DNA from: Herbaspirillum seropedicae
GTDB taxonomy: Bacteria; Pseudomonadota; Gammaproteobacteria; Burkholderiales; Burkholderiaceae_D
Length of the DNA: 64,000 nt
Direction of reading: 5' to 3'
NCBI RefSeq assembly: GCF_001040945.1
Contig: NZ_CP011930.1
Location: 3,529,021-3,593,020, forward strand
The notes under the pieces are model-generated. The model was not told the origin of the DNA and searched no databases. It was given only the letters and a program-made list of their open reading frames with translations. Positions within the stretch are counted from its first letter, which is position 1; every line of letters starts with the position of its first letter. The position numbers were made by a program, and so were the translations under genes. Positions 18,155 through 28,138 of the stretch are shown here, in pieces.

Positions 18155-18358
18155 ATGCTCTTCGGAAAAAAAACCACCTACGTATCTGAAATCACCCAGT
18201 TCATCGACGAACTGAAGACGAAGAACCCGAAGCTGGAAGAATCTCAGCGCGCCGGTCGCGCCCTGCTGTGGGACAAGGAACCCCTGGACCTGGACAAGAC
18301 CGCCCGTGACAAGGCCTCGCGCGTGGCGCAACAGCCCTACGTCTACCAGAGCCACTAA
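18155..18358 (+). CDS. DUF3460 family small protein
   Basis: 67-residue acidic/basic soluble protein (M-L-F-G-K-K start, Y-V-S-E-I-T-Q-F near the N-terminus, V-Y-Q-S-H end). From memory it matches DUF3460, a short protein largely limited to Burkholderiales and regularly placed upstream of scpA and panC. The function is unknown. The ATG at 18155 is chosen over an in-frame ATG 66 bases upstream, since the extension is not typical. It sits 9 bases before scpA and is likely cotranscribed. Confidence 0.85.
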   Translation: MLFGKKTTYVSEITQFIDELKTKNPKLEESQRAGRALLWDKEPLDLDKTARDKASRVAQQPYVYQSH

Positions 18359-18367
18359 GCGTTCCGC

Positions 18368-19264
18368 ATGACGGCCCAAGCAGGTGGCGCCGATCTGGCC
18401 GGCCAGCCCGGCGCGGAACCCAGCGCCGACGCCATCGACATCACCCCCGCCGGACAACAGGACAGCACGCCCGACGTGATCGACGGCGTGGCATTGGCGC
18501 GCCTGTACGGCGAGCCGCTGTTCCAGCTGCCCAATGACCTCTACATCCCGCCGGATGCGCTGGAAGTCTTCCTGGAAGCCTTCCAGGGGCCGCTGGACCT
18601 GCTGCTGTACCTGATCCGCAAGCAGAACTTCAACATCCTCGACATCCCGCTGGCGCAGGTCACCGCCCAGTACCTGGAATACGTCGACCAGATCCGCAAG
18701 CAGAACCTGGAACTGGCCGCCGAATATCTGCTGATGGCGGCCATGCTCATCGAGATCAAGTCGCGCATGCTGCTGCCGGCCAAGAAGGCGGAAAGCGGCG
18801 AAGAACCCGAAGACCCGCGCGCCGAGCTGGTGCGCCGGCTGCTGGAATACGAACAGATCAAGCTGGCCGCCCAGGAACTGGACCAGTTGCCGCAGGTCGG
18901 GCGCGACTACGTGCGCACCCAGGTCCATATCGAGCAGACCGTGGTCACCCGCTGGCCCGAGGTCAACATGGATGACCTCAAGGCGGTCTGGGCCGACATC
19001 CTCCGGCGCGCCAAGCTGACCCAGCACCACCATATCAGCCGCGAAGAGCTCTCGGTGCGCGAGCACATGACGGGCATCCTGCGACGGCTGCAGTCGGCGC
19101 GTTTCGTGGAGTTCTCCGACCTCTTCGATCCCTCGCGCGGAGTGCCGGTGGTGGTGGTCAACTTCATCGCCCTGCTTGAACTGGCCAAGGAAACGCTCAT
19201 CGAGATCACCCAGGCCGAAGCCTTCGCCCCCATCTATGTCAGACTGTCGTACTCGCCCAGCTGA
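18368..19264 (+). CDS. scpA: Segregation and condensation protein A
   Basis: 298-residue kleisin subunit of the SMC-ScpAB condensin complex. After a non-conserved leader of about 65 residues, the typical ScpA start F-Q-G-P-L-D-L-L-L-Y-L-I-R-K appears, followed by L-A-A-E-Y-L-L-M-A-A-M-L-I-E-I-K-S and a C-terminal winged-helix segment (F-V-E-F-S-D-L-F) that contacts the SMC head. It acts in chromosome compaction and segregation. scpB is not in the window. Upstream partner is DUF3460, downstream panC. Confidence 0.93.
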   Translation: MTAQAGGADLAGQPGAEPSADAIDITPAGQQDSTPDVIDGVALARLYGEPLFQLPNDLYIPPDALEVFLEAFQGPLDLLLYLIRKQNFNILDIPLAQVTAQYLEYVDQIRKQNLELAAEYLLMAAMLIEIKSRMLLPAKKAESGEEPEDPRAELVRRLLEYEQIKLAAQELDQLPQVGRDYVRTQVHIEQTVVTRWPEVNMDDLKAVWADILRRAKLTQHHHISREELSVREHMTGILRRLQSARFVEFSDLFDPSRGVPVVVVNFIALLELAKETLIEITQAEAFAPIYVRLSYSPS

Positions 19265-19310
19265 ACCGGCGCAGCCTAGCGACAACCGGGGCCGCGCCGC
19301 GCATGCATGA

Positions 19311-20186
<876 letters not shown>

Positions 20187-20300
20187 TGCGTGCGGCGCTG
20201 CTGCGGATGCGCGAGTCATCCGCAGCCAGCTCGCCACAGGCCCGCGTTAGCAGCAGCTAGCAGCAGCTCGCGCACCTGCCTGGTGTGCGCGCCGGATCGC

Positions 20301-20909
20301 TCAGAAGCGGTATCGCAGGCCGGCGGAAAAGAGGTTGAGATTGATCCTGGATTCCCCGGCCAGTTGTTGCAGACGCGTATAGCCCGCGGTCAGGCTGAGT
20401 TCCCGGCTCAGGTCCAGTTCATAGCCCAGACCCATCAGATAGCCGGCGCCTGAGCGGGAGAACGTGTGAGATTCCCGCACGCGCTGATTTTGGACCTCAT
20501 CCAGCCGGCCCGATACGGTCGAGTGGATCAAGCCGCCTTTCACATAAAGACCAGGCAGGAACTGTGTCATCCGGTAGATGAGCGCCAGGTCAAACCCCTT
20601 GGCCTTGGCGGAAAAGTGGTCGTATTGGCCGCGCCCCACCTGCTCCTTCAGTTCGTAGGCCCCAGTGTGGAAATATCCTGCCTCCACGGCGAAATTCCGG
20701 TCGAAGCGATACCCGATGGCGGCACGCGCCACGCCTACATTGCTGGTTTCGGAAAGCACGGCTGCGCCAGCATCCAGATCAACATCCATATTGCCCACCC
20801 CACCCTCGACGCCCAGGTAGACGCCATAGTCGGAGTTGGCAGACTGTGCGGACACCGCCGCCGAGACGACCAGCAGGATACTGGCCGCCAGCATGTGCAT
20901 TTTCTTCAT
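20301..20909 (-). CDS. Outer membrane beta-barrel protein (OmpA-barrel/Opa-like)
   Basis: 202-residue protein with a cleavable signal peptide (M-K-K-M start, cleavage near S-A-Q-S at 20-24). The mature part alternates polar and aromatic residues as in an 8-strand barrel: Y-G-V-Y-L-G-V-E-G-G, A-I-G-Y-R-F-D-R-N-F-A-V-E-A-G-Y-F, and a last strand ending in L-R-Y-R-F, with the C-terminal Phe recognised by the BAM machine. There is no periplasmic OmpA-type domain. The function is unspecified; porin, adhesin or stress protein are all possible. Confidence 0.8.
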   Translation of the reverse strand: MKKMHMLAASILLVVSAAVSAQSANSDYGVYLGVEGGVGNMDVDLDAGAAVLSETSNVGVARAAIGYRFDRNFAVEAGYFHTGAYELKEQVGRGQYDHFSAKAKGFDLALIYRMTQFLPGLYVKGGLIHSTVSGRLDEVQNQRVRESHTFSRSGAGYLMGLGYELDLSRELSLTAGYTRLQQLAGESRINLNLFSAGLRYRF

Positions 20910-21733
20910 TTGTCTCTCAGGAAAAAGATAAAACCTTGATCAAGCCCCAGGGCGTGCGATACGCCCATGCGGAACCAGCTAACTCCGAGACCTGACGACC
21001 TCGGCAGGAAAGCCGGGGCGGATGATAGAAGGCACAAAGCGAAGAGAGATGCGCAGCACGAAAACAAGGACGAAGGATCGTCATTTTCTGAGACCCAAGC
21101 CGAAGAAATGCGAGATAGCGAAATGAATGGGTGAGGTCAGAAGGCCACCAGTCAATGGTCGACCACAAAGCGGCGAAACGCAACGTCTCGCAAATAAACA
21201 CCGGAGCCTGTCGGCCACGGCCCACAAAGCCCATCCGCCGTGGCGGGCATTGCAGCATCGGCGCCACAAGCAAGGCCGCAATCGATGATGTAAATCAGCA
21301 CAACCCAGGCATGTGTATTGCTTTAGAGAAAAAGAACGTTAGAATTCCGTGTTGCATATAGATAGACGAAATATAGAAATATTTCGAAGAATGCTTCGCA
21401 TCGCAGCCGGTCCGTTTTTGGCAATGTGAAGAAAAAATGGAACAAATGGGGGATTTCACTCGCTGTTTAGCCGATGAGATGGGAAGGGGAAGTCCTATAC
21501 TCGGCGCCATGGCATCGTCGACCCGTGGACTGTCCTGTCCATCGGCCTCACCTGTCATCCCTGAATCGTTGTCGTGCTCTGCGGGCCTTCAGAGTCTGCG
21601 TCTGCCTGCCGATATGGCAAGCAACGCACTTGTGCGCCTTCCGTAACGACTCGTTTTTGATCCGCCTGAACGGGCAACTTTGCATAGATGTGCACATAAA
21701 AGCGCACTAAATTTGTTGGGAGAATCAGTAATC
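20910..21733. other. Long gene-poor region upstream of cheZ
   Basis: About 820 bases, lower in GC than the flanks, between the beta-barrel gene (minus) and cheZ (plus). It holds two small hairpins, including CGAAATAT/ATATTTCG at 21367-21386 with a 4-base loop, and several short open frames without ribosome binding sites or recognisable content. TATACT at 21497-21502 could be a -10 for cheZ but has no good -35. GCCGATGA at 21470-21477 is one base off the flagellar sigma-28 -10 box but lacks the partner. Nothing firm can be assigned. Confidence 0.5.
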
Positions 21734-22474
21734 ATGAGCGACGACGTTGATCTGGAAGCACTGTTTGACGAAATTTCCGCGCAGACACTGCCGGCCATGA
21801 CCGCCACCGGCGAGGAAGCTGTCGCGCAGGCCGCCGACGGCGCGGCCGAGGCGGCCGCCCCTGAGGACCAGAGCGACAAGCCCATGTATGCGCGCCTGGG
21901 CGGCATCGTCCGCCTGCTGCACGACTCCATGCGCGAGCTGGGCTATGACCGCTCGCTCAATGATGTGGCCTCCCAGATCGGCGACGCCCAGAGCCGCCTT
22001 GAGCACATCGCCACGCTCACCGAACAGGCCGCCAACAAGGTGCTCAACGCCCTGGACTCGGGCATGCCCGCCCAGGACCGCCTGCAGGAACAGGCCAAGG
22101 ACATCAATGACCGCTGGAGCCGCCTGTATGCGGGCCAGATGAGCATCGACGAATTCAAGCAACTGGCCGGCGATTCGCAGAAGTTCTCGGCAGCCGTGGT
22201 CGAATCGACCGAAGCCGAAAAGGCCCGCATGCTGGAAATCATGATGGCTCAGGATTTCCAGGACATCACCGGCCAGCTGATCAAGAAGATCGTGGGCATC
22301 ACCACCACCGCCGAGCGCGAGCTGGCGCAGTTGCTGCGCGACAATGCGCCGCCCGAGGTGCGCGCGCAGATCGAAGCCGAAAAGCCGGTTTCCCTGATGA
22401 ATGGCCCTGCCTCGCCTGGCACGGCCATGGGCCAGACCGATGTGGATGACTTACTCGATAGCCTGGGGTTCTAA
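21734..22474 (+). CDS. cheZ: Chemotaxis protein CheZ (CheY-P phosphatase)
   Basis: 246-residue phosphatase that removes phosphate from CheY-P. The active-site segment Q-D-F-Q-D-I-T-G-Q (173-181) supplies D177 and Q181, the equivalents of E. coli D143 and Q147. The C-terminal peptide V-D-D-L-L-D-S-L-G-F is the CheY-binding helix. Residues 20-50 are an Ala/Glu-rich variable stretch. A GGGAGA ribosome binding site precedes ATG 21734. The stop overlaps the cheA ATG (TAATG), so both are coupled. No cheY, cheW, cheB or cheR lies nearby. Confidence 0.93.
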   Translation: MSDDVDLEALFDEISAQTLPAMTATGEEAVAQAADGAAEAAAPEDQSDKPMYARLGGIVRLLHDSMRELGYDRSLNDVASQIGDAQSRLEHIATLTEQAANKVLNALDSGMPAQDRLQEQAKDINDRWSRLYAGQMSIDEFKQLAGDSQKFSAAVVESTEAEKARMLEIMMAQDFQDITGQLIKKIVGITTTAERELAQLLRDNAPPEVRAQIEAEKPVSLMNGPASPGTAMGQTDVDDLLDSLGF

Positions 22475-24390
22475 TGGATGACGAAATGCTCAAGGATTTT
22501 GTCGTTGAAGCGTTGGAGCTCGCCACCAACGTGGAAGAGCATCTGCTGACGCTGGAACGACATCCTGATGACCTTGAAATCCTCAACGCGGTCTTCCGCG
22601 CATTCCACACCATCAAGGGCGGCGCCGGGTTCGTGAACCTGCCGGCCATGGTGTCGGCCTGCCACCTGACCGAAAACCTGTTCGACGCCCTGCGGACCGG
22701 CAAAGCGCCGGTCACGCCGCTGGCGATCGAAGCGGCGCTGCAAGCCAGTGGCTTCGTGGCCGACCAGTTGAACGAATTGTCCAACGGCGCGGCCCCCGAC
22801 AGCCTGGCGTCGATGCCGGGCGAGCTCAAGGACATCCTCACGCAAGCCATCGAGGGCAAGAGCGAGGCGCCGGCCGCGGCTGCGCCTGCTGCGGCCCCCG
22901 CGCCGGCGGCCCCCGCGTCGGCGGCCGGCGCAGCCCCGGTTGCCAGCGCACCCGCAGCGGCCGCCGTGGACGGCAGCGCCAATGTGATGCAAAACGGCGA
23001 GCTGAACTGGCCTGCGCTGTACCAGGCGCTGGTGCCAGGTGCGGCTGCAGCTGCACCGGTTGCTGGCGCTGTGGCTGAAGCCGCCCCCGTGGCGGCCGCA
23101 TCGGCCCCGGCGGCAGCTGTCGCGGCCGCTGCACCGGCTGCCGACGGCGAACCCAAGGCGGCAGCACCGGCCCAGCACAACCGCCGCGCCAGCGATTCGC
23201 CTGGCGGCGCCAAGGAAGAAAGCATCCGTATCGATGCAGGCAAGCTCGACGCCCTGCTGGAAGTGGCCGGCGAATCGGTGCAGGCCGCCAACCAGGCCGC
23301 CGTGCTGCTGGAAAAACTGCAACAGTTCAAGTTCGAAGGCACCGCTGCGGCGCTGATGTCGACCCTGGCTGAAACCCTGGGACGCGCCTCGCGCTATTCC
23401 AGCGAATTGCAGCGCGCCACGCTGTCCACGCGCATGCAGCCGGTCGGCCGCCTGTTCCAGAAATTCCCCCGACTGGTGCGCGAACTGGCCAAGGACCTGG
23501 GCAAGGACGTCGACCTGGTCATCACCGGCGCCGAAACCGAAGTGGACCGGGTGGTGGTGGACAGCCTCTACGACCCGCTGGTGCACATGCTGCGCAACTC
23601 GCTGGACCACGGCATTGAAGTGGACCGCGTCGCCGCCGGCAAGCCGACCAAGGCCACCATCTCGCTCAACGCCTGGCAGGCGGGTAGCAGTGTCATGATC
23701 GAAGTCTTCGACGACGGCAAGGGCATGGACCCGGACATGCTGCGCAGCAAGGCGCTGGCCAAGGGCCTGATCAACGAACACCAGGCGCTGACCGCTGACG
23801 AGGCGTTGCAACTGGTGTTCCTGCCGGGCTTCTCGACCAAGGAAGTGGCCTCCAGCGTTTCCGGACGCGGCGTGGGCATGGACGTGGTCAAGACCGCAGT
23901 GGAAAAGCATCGCGGCACCATCCGCATCGAATCCACCATTGGCAAGGGCACCAAGTTCTCGATCCGCCTGCCCATCGAACTGTCGATCATCCCGACCATG
24001 CTGGTGCGTTGCGCCGGCGCGCCGCTGGCCCTGCCGATGGCGGTGGTCGAACGCGTGGTCGAGCTGCCGGAAAACTTCGACGAAGTGGGTGGTGCGCCGG
24101 TGCTGCGCGACCAGGGCCGTCCGCTGCCGGTCAATTCGCTGGCCGGCGTGCTGGGTTACGAGCCGGGCAATGAGCGCGTGGGCATCGTCATGGCGGTCCC
24201 CCACCCCTACATCCTGGGCGTGGAATCGGTGGAAGGCACGGCCGATCTGGTGATCAAGCCGCTGACCGCCATCCATACCGCCGGCATCACCGGTACGGCC
24301 CGTTCGGCCGAGGGTGAGCTGGTGCTGGTGGTGGGCTTGTCCTTCCTGCTCGATGGCTGTCGCGACATGGAGCGTACGGCAGTGGCGTAA
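22474..24390 (+). CDS. cheA: Chemotaxis histidine kinase CheA
   Basis: 638-residue CheA. The P1 HPt domain carries the phosphorylated His in F-H-T-I-K-G-G-A-G-F (H45). About 130 residues of Ala/Pro-rich linker (roughly 118-245) stand where the CheY-binding P2 domain would be. The P3 dimerisation domain starts at about 248 (E-S-I-R-I-D-A-G-K-L-D). The ATPase has its N-box in L-R-N-S-L-D-H-G-I-E (about 374), G1 in D-D-G-K-G-M-D and G2 in G-R-G-V-G-M-D. The P5 CheW-like domain occupies about 508-638. It transfers phosphate to CheY/CheB. It forms a two-gene operon with cheZ, away from any other che gene in view. Confidence 0.93.
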   Translation: MDDEMLKDFVVEALELATNVEEHLLTLERHPDDLEILNAVFRAFHTIKGGAGFVNLPAMVSACHLTENLFDALRTGKAPVTPLAIEAALQASGFVADQLNELSNGAAPDSLASMPGELKDILTQAIEGKSEAPAAAAPAAAPAPAAPASAAGAAPVASAPAAAAVDGSANVMQNGELNWPALYQALVPGAAAAAPVAGAVAEAAPVAAASAPAAAVAAAAPAADGEPKAAAPAQHNRRASDSPGGAKEESIRIDAGKLDALLEVAGESVQAANQAAVLLEKLQQFKFEGTAAALMSTLAETLGRASRYSSELQRATLSTRMQPVGRLFQKFPRLVRELAKDLGKDVDLVITGAETEVDRVVVDSLYDPLVHMLRNSLDHGIEVDRVAAGKPTKATISLNAWQAGSSVMIEVFDDGKGMDPDMLRSKALAKGLINEHQALTADEALQLVFLPGFSTKEVASSVSGRGVGMDVVKTAVEKHRGTIRIESTIGKGTKFSIRLPIELSIIPTMLVRCAGAPLALPMAVVERVVELPENFDEVGGAPVLRDQGRPLPVNSLAGVLGYEPGNERVGIVMAVPHPYILGVESVEGTADLVIKPLTAIHTAGITGTARSAEGELVLVVGLSFLLDGCRDMERTAVA

Positions 24391-24416
24391 GCTGCGGGCA
24401 ATATGGGCAAGAAAGC

Positions 24417-24450
24417 AAAACGGCCGGATCTTCTACGATCCGGCCGTTTT
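24417..24450. terminator. Bidirectional terminator between cheA and cysB
   Basis: A 14-bp perfect stem (24417-24430 with 24437-24450) with a 6-base loop and A/T runs on both sides. It serves the converging cheA (plus) and cysB (minus) transcripts. Confidence 0.9.
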
Positions 24451-24476
24451 GTTTCTACTCAGCCCCCATGCGCTTG

Positions 24477-25418
24477 TCAGAGCTCGTACATGTCCTTCTC
24501 GCCCTCCATCACCTGGGCGATCAGCTTGCGGTTGAGCGTGGGCGCCAGCAATTCGATGAAGGTATAGACGTATCCCCGCAGATAAGCGCCTTGCTTGAGG
24601 GCAACGCGCGACACATTCGTGCCGAACAGATGGCCGGCCGGAATAGCCCGCAGCCCGCGATCACGCTCGGCATCGAAGGCGATGCCGGCGATGATGCCCA
24701 CCCCCATGCCCAGCTCCACATAGGTCTTGATGACGTCGGCGTCGATGGCTTCCAGCACCACGTCCGGTTTCAGCTGACGCAGGGAGAAGGCGTGGTCGAT
24801 CTTGCTGCGGCCGCTGAAGGCGGAGTCATAGGTGATCAGCGGATTGGCGGCGATCTCTTCCAGGGTCAGGCTCTTGGACTGCAGCAAGGGATGATCCGGC
24901 GGCACCACCACCACGTGCTCCCATTGATAACAGGGTAGCGACACCAGCCCTTCGCCCGAGGCCAGCGCCTCGGTGGCGATGGCGATGTCGGCCTGGTCGT
25001 TGCGCACCATCTCGGTGATCTGCTTGGGATTGCCTTGCAGCAAGGAAAGATGCACCTTCGGATATTTCTGGGTGAAGGCCTGTACCACCTTGGGCAGCGC
25101 ATAGCGCGCCTGGGTGTGGGTGGTGGCGATGGTGAAACTGCCGCTGTCGTGGGCGGCGAATTCCTTGCCGATGCGTTTCAAGCCATCGACTTCCTGCATG
25201 ATCAGCTCGACCGAGCGCAGCACCGCCCGCCCCGGCTCGGTCAGGCCGCGGATACGCTTGCCGTGACGGGTGAAGATGTCCACGCCCAGCTCTTCCTCCA
25301 GCTCGATGATGGCCTTGGACACGCCTGGCTGCGAGGTATAGAGGGCCTTGGCGGCCTCGGTGAGGTTGAAGTTCTGCCGTACCGCTTCGCGCACGAAACG
25401 GAATTGATGAAGATTCAT
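24477..25418 (-). CDS. cysB: LysR-family transcriptional regulator CysB
   Basis: 313-residue LysR-type activator of sulfate assimilation. Winged helix-turn-helix at about 1-60 (L-T-E-A-A-K-A-L-Y-T-S-Q-P-G-V-S-K-A-I), then the effector domain with T-T-H-T-Q-A-R-Y-A-L-P (99-109), the conserved inducer-binding segment of CysB/Cbl proteins that bind N- or O-acetylserine, or sulfate/thiosulfate as anti-inducers. Divergent from the TauE-like exporter and the cys operon, whose upstream region it probably occupies. Confidence 0.93.
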   Translation of the reverse strand: MNLHQFRFVREAVRQNFNLTEAAKALYTSQPGVSKAIIELEEELGVDIFTRHGKRIRGLTEPGRAVLRSVELIMQEVDGLKRIGKEFAAHDSGSFTIATTHTQARYALPKVVQAFTQKYPKVHLSLLQGNPKQITEMVRNDQADIAIATEALASGEGLVSLPCYQWEHVVVVPPDHPLLQSKSLTLEEIAANPLITYDSAFSGRSKIDHAFSLRQLKPDVVLEAIDADVIKTYVELGMGVGIIAGIAFDAERDRGLRAIPAGHLFGTNVSRVALKQGAYLRGYVYTFIELLAPTLNRKLIAQVMEGEKDMYEL

Positions 25419-25603
25419 GAGGGAATTCCTTCGCTTCTACCTAGTATGGCAGCGCCCCGCGCCTGCCTTGCTGGCCTCCTCGGCCTGATTGCCTCGTTTG
25501 ACGCATTTCCATATGCCAAAGGCGTATATAAGCAAATAAATACTATGTAGTTTGGTTTGAAACATAAGTTTATTACGATTCGCAGACTAATGGGCGAGGT
25601 GTT
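25419..25603. promoter_or_regulatory. Divergent control region between cysB and the sulfur operon
   Basis: This A/T-rich 185-base stretch differs from its GC-rich neighbours. It holds the imperfect inverted repeat ATATGCC-AAA-GGCGTAT (25511-25527) followed by A/T-rich DNA and TACTAT (25541-25546) as a possible -10. CysB binds degenerate A/T-rich sites of this sort, so it is the best candidate for CysB control. The site itself is an inference. Confidence 0.5.
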
Positions 25604-26377
25604 ATGACTGTTTCTTATGTAGTAAGCGGATTTGCTGTAGGACTGCTGGTCGGACTGACCGGGGTCGGTGGCGGCTCGCTCATGACACCCCTGTTGACCT
25701 TGCTGTTTGGCATCCACCCTTCCGTGGCGGTCGGTACCGACCTGGCCTTTGCCTCGGCCACCAAGACCGCCGGCACCCTGGCCCACCGCTTCAAGGGCAC
25801 GGTGCGCTGGGATGTGGTGCGCCGCCTGTCCTACGGCGCCCTGCCTGCCGCGCTGATCACGACCCTACTGCTCAAGCACTTCGGCGCCGTCAGCGACGGC
25901 ATCGCCCTGACCATCCGCTATTCGATTGCCGTCTCGGTGTTCCTGACGGTGATCGCCCTGCTGTTCCGCTCGCGCATGCAAGCCTGGCTCAACGCCCATC
26001 CGCAGCGCCAGCTGCAAGGCGCCACGCTGGCCAACGCCACCATTGCCGCCGGCGCCCTGCTGGGCACGCTGGTCACCATTTCTTCCATCGGCGCAGGCGC
26101 GGTGGGCGCGACCTTGCTGGTCTTGCTGTATCCTCGCCTGTCTCCGGCCGAGATCGCTGGCACCGACATCGCCTACGCCGTCCCGCTGACCGCCATTGCG
26201 GCCCTGGGTCACTGGTGGCTGGGTTCGATCAACTGGGAATTGCTGGCCACCCTGTTGCTGGGGTCGGTGCCGGGCATCACCATCGGGTCGCTCGCAGCAC
26301 GGGCGGTGCCGGAGAAATTCTTGCGCGGCCTGCTGGCCATTACGCTGACGAGCGTTGCAGTCAAGCTGATTTGGTAG
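25604..26377 (+). CDS. TauE/SafE family sulfite/sulfonate exporter-like membrane protein
   Basis: 257-residue protein with about eight predicted transmembrane helices in two repeats, each starting with a Gly-rich segment (G-L-L-V-G-L-T-G-V-G-G-G-S in the first, G-A-L-L-G-T-L-V-T-I-S-S-I-G-A-G in the second). This is the TauE/SafE (DUF81) pattern, a family linked to export of sulfite or sulfoacetate and related anions. The position immediately upstream of cysI suggests movement of a sulfur oxyanion, either efflux of excess sulfite or uptake of sulfate. Confidence 0.85.
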   Translation: MTVSYVVSGFAVGLLVGLTGVGGGSLMTPLLTLLFGIHPSVAVGTDLAFASATKTAGTLAHRFKGTVRWDVVRRLSYGALPAALITTLLLKHFGAVSDGIALTIRYSIAVSVFLTVIALLFRSRMQAWLNAHPQRQLQGATLANATIAAGALLGTLVTISSIGAGAVGATLLVLLYPRLSPAEIAGTDIAYAVPLTAIAALGHWWLGSINWELLATLLLGSVPGITIGSLAARAVPEKFLRGLLAITLTSVAVKLIW

Positions 26378-26440
26378 GCTTATTTTCAATCGGGCGCACC
26401 CTGATCCGGGCGCCCATAAGACGTTAACAGGGAAGACAAG

Positions 26441-28138
26441 ATGTACCGCTATGACCAATACGATCACCTGATCGTCAAAGAGCGCGTCGCACAATACCGG
26501 GACCAGGTGCGCCGGCGCCTGTCGGATGAGCTGGCCGAAGACGAATTCCGCATCCTGCGCCTGCAAAATGGCCTGTACCTGCAACGCCATGCCTACATGC
26601 TGCGCATCGCCATTCCCTATGGCATGCTGGCCTCCAATCAGCTGCGCAAGTTCGCCGAGATCGCCGTCAAGTATGACCGTGGCTACGGCCACTTCACCAC
26701 GCGCCAGAACATCCAGTTCAACTGGATCAAGCTGGAAGAATCGCCCGAGATCCTGGAACAGCTGGCCAGCGTGGAAATGCACGCCATCCAGACTTCCGGC
26801 AACTGCATCCGCAACACCACCTCGGACGAGCTGGCCGGCGTGGCCGCCGACGAGATCGTCGATCCGCGCCCCTATGCCGAACTGATCCGCGAGTGGAGTA
26901 CCTTCCACCCCGAGTTCGCCTACCTGCCGCGCAAGTTCAAGATCGCCATCAGCGGCGCCGCCGAAGACCGTGCCGCCACCGCCGTGCATGACATCGGCTT
27001 GCACGTCCTCAAGAACGAGGCCGGCGAAGTGGGCTTCCGCGTGCTGGTGGGTGGCGGCATGGGCCGCACGCCCATCCTGGGTAGCGTCATCCGTGACTTC
27101 CTGCCCTGGCAGCACGCCATGTCCTACCTGGAAGCCATCCTGCGCGTCTACAACCAGTACGGTCGTCGCGACAACATGTACAAGGCGCGCATCAAGATCC
27201 TGGTCAAGGCCATCGGCCCCGAGGAGTTCGCGCGCCAGGTGGAAGAAGAATGGGCCCAGATCAAGGACGGCCCCTCCACCCTGACCGAAGAAGAGTTGCA
27301 GCGCGTGGCCAAGTTCTTCACCGACCCGGCCTATGAAACCCTGCCGGCGGTGGACGCCGAATACGAACGCCTGAAGGCCGAAGATCGCGGCTTTGCCAAC
27401 TGGATCAAGCGCAACGTCAAGGCGCACAAGAAGGCCGGTTATGCCGCCGTGGTCCTGTCGCTGAAGAAGCCGGGCGTGCCGCCGGGCGACATCACCGCCG
27501 ACCAGATGAACTTCGTGGCCGACCTGGCAGATCAATACAGCTTCGGCGAACTGCGCGTGACCCACGAGCAGAACCTGGTGCTGGCCGACGTCAAGCAATC
27601 CGAGCTGTATGCGCTGTGGCAAGCCGCCAAGTCGCATGGCCTGGCGACCCCGAACATTGGCCTCTTGACCGATATCATCTGCTGCCCCGGCGGCGATTTC
27701 TGCTCGCTGGCCAATGCCAAGTCGATCCCGATCGCCCAAGCCATTGCCGAGAAGTTCGAGAACATCGACTTCCAGCATGACATCGGCGATATCGAACTGA
27801 ACATCTCCGGTTGCATCAACGCCTGCGGCCACCACCACGTGGGCAATATCGGCATCCTGGGCGTGGATAAGGATGGTTCCGAGTGGTACCAGGTCTCGCT
27901 GGGCGGCGCCCAGGGCAACGAGTCTTCGGTGGGCAAGATCATCGGCCCCTCGTTCTCGGCCACCCAGATGCCCACCGTGATCGACCGCCTGCTGCAGGTC
28001 TACGTGCAGCAACGCACCGAAGAAGAACGCTTCATCGACACCGTGCGTCGCATCGGTGTGACCCCGTTCAAGGAATTCGTTTACGCAACGCCGATCCGTT
28101 CGGCCGAGTATGTCGCAGGAGAAGACGCAAATGCCTGA
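26441..28138 (+). CDS. cysI: Assimilatory sulfite reductase (nitrite/sulfite reductase hemoprotein)
   Basis: 565-residue siroheme/[4Fe-4S] enzyme that reduces sulfite to sulfide with six electrons. The cluster-siroheme ligands are two cysteine pairs: C415 and C421 (C-C-P-G-G-D-F-C) and C458 and C462 (G-C-I-N-A-C-G-H-H). Residues 83-89 contain F-T-T-R-Q-N-I, typical of the first ferredoxin-like half. No flavoprotein subunit gene (cysJ) is present, so electrons probably come from ferredoxin or another small carrier. The stop overlaps the start of the DUF934 gene by 8 bases. It heads the cys operon after the exporter gene. Confidence 0.93.
   Translation: MYRYDQYDHLIVKERVAQYRDQVRRRLSDELAEDEFRILRLQNGLYLQRHAYMLRIAIPYGMLASNQLRKFAEIAVKYDRGYGHFTTRQNIQFNWIKLEESPEILEQLASVEMHAIQTSGNCIRNTTSDELAGVAADEIVDPRPYAELIREWSTFHPEFAYLPRKFKIAISGAAEDRAATAVHDIGLHVLKNEAGEVGFRVLVGGGMGRTPILGSVIRDFLPWQHAMSYLEAILRVYNQYGRRDNMYKARIKILVKAIGPEEFARQVEEEWAQIKDGPSTLTEEELQRVAKFFTDPAYETLPAVDAEYERLKAEDRGFANWIKRNVKAHKKAGYAAVVLSLKKPGVPPGDITADQMNFVADLADQYSFGELRVTHEQNLVLADVKQSELYALWQAAKSHGLATPNIGLLTDIICCPGGDFCSLANAKSIPIAQAIAEKFENIDFQHDIGDIELNISGCINACGHHHVGNIGILGVDKDGSEWYQVSLGGAQGNESSVGKIIGPSFSATQMPTVIDRLLQVYVQQRTEEERFIDTVRRIGVTPFKEFVYATPIRSAEYVAGEDANA

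Noticed and set aside
21451..21477. Flagellar sigma-28 promoter for cheZ-cheA
   Set aside because: GCCGATGA is close to the -10 box but the -35 position reads GGATTTCA, which does not match.
20917..21710. Several 60-120 codon frames in the gap before cheZ
   Set aside because: No start signals, no recognisable domain, and they overlap each other on both strands.
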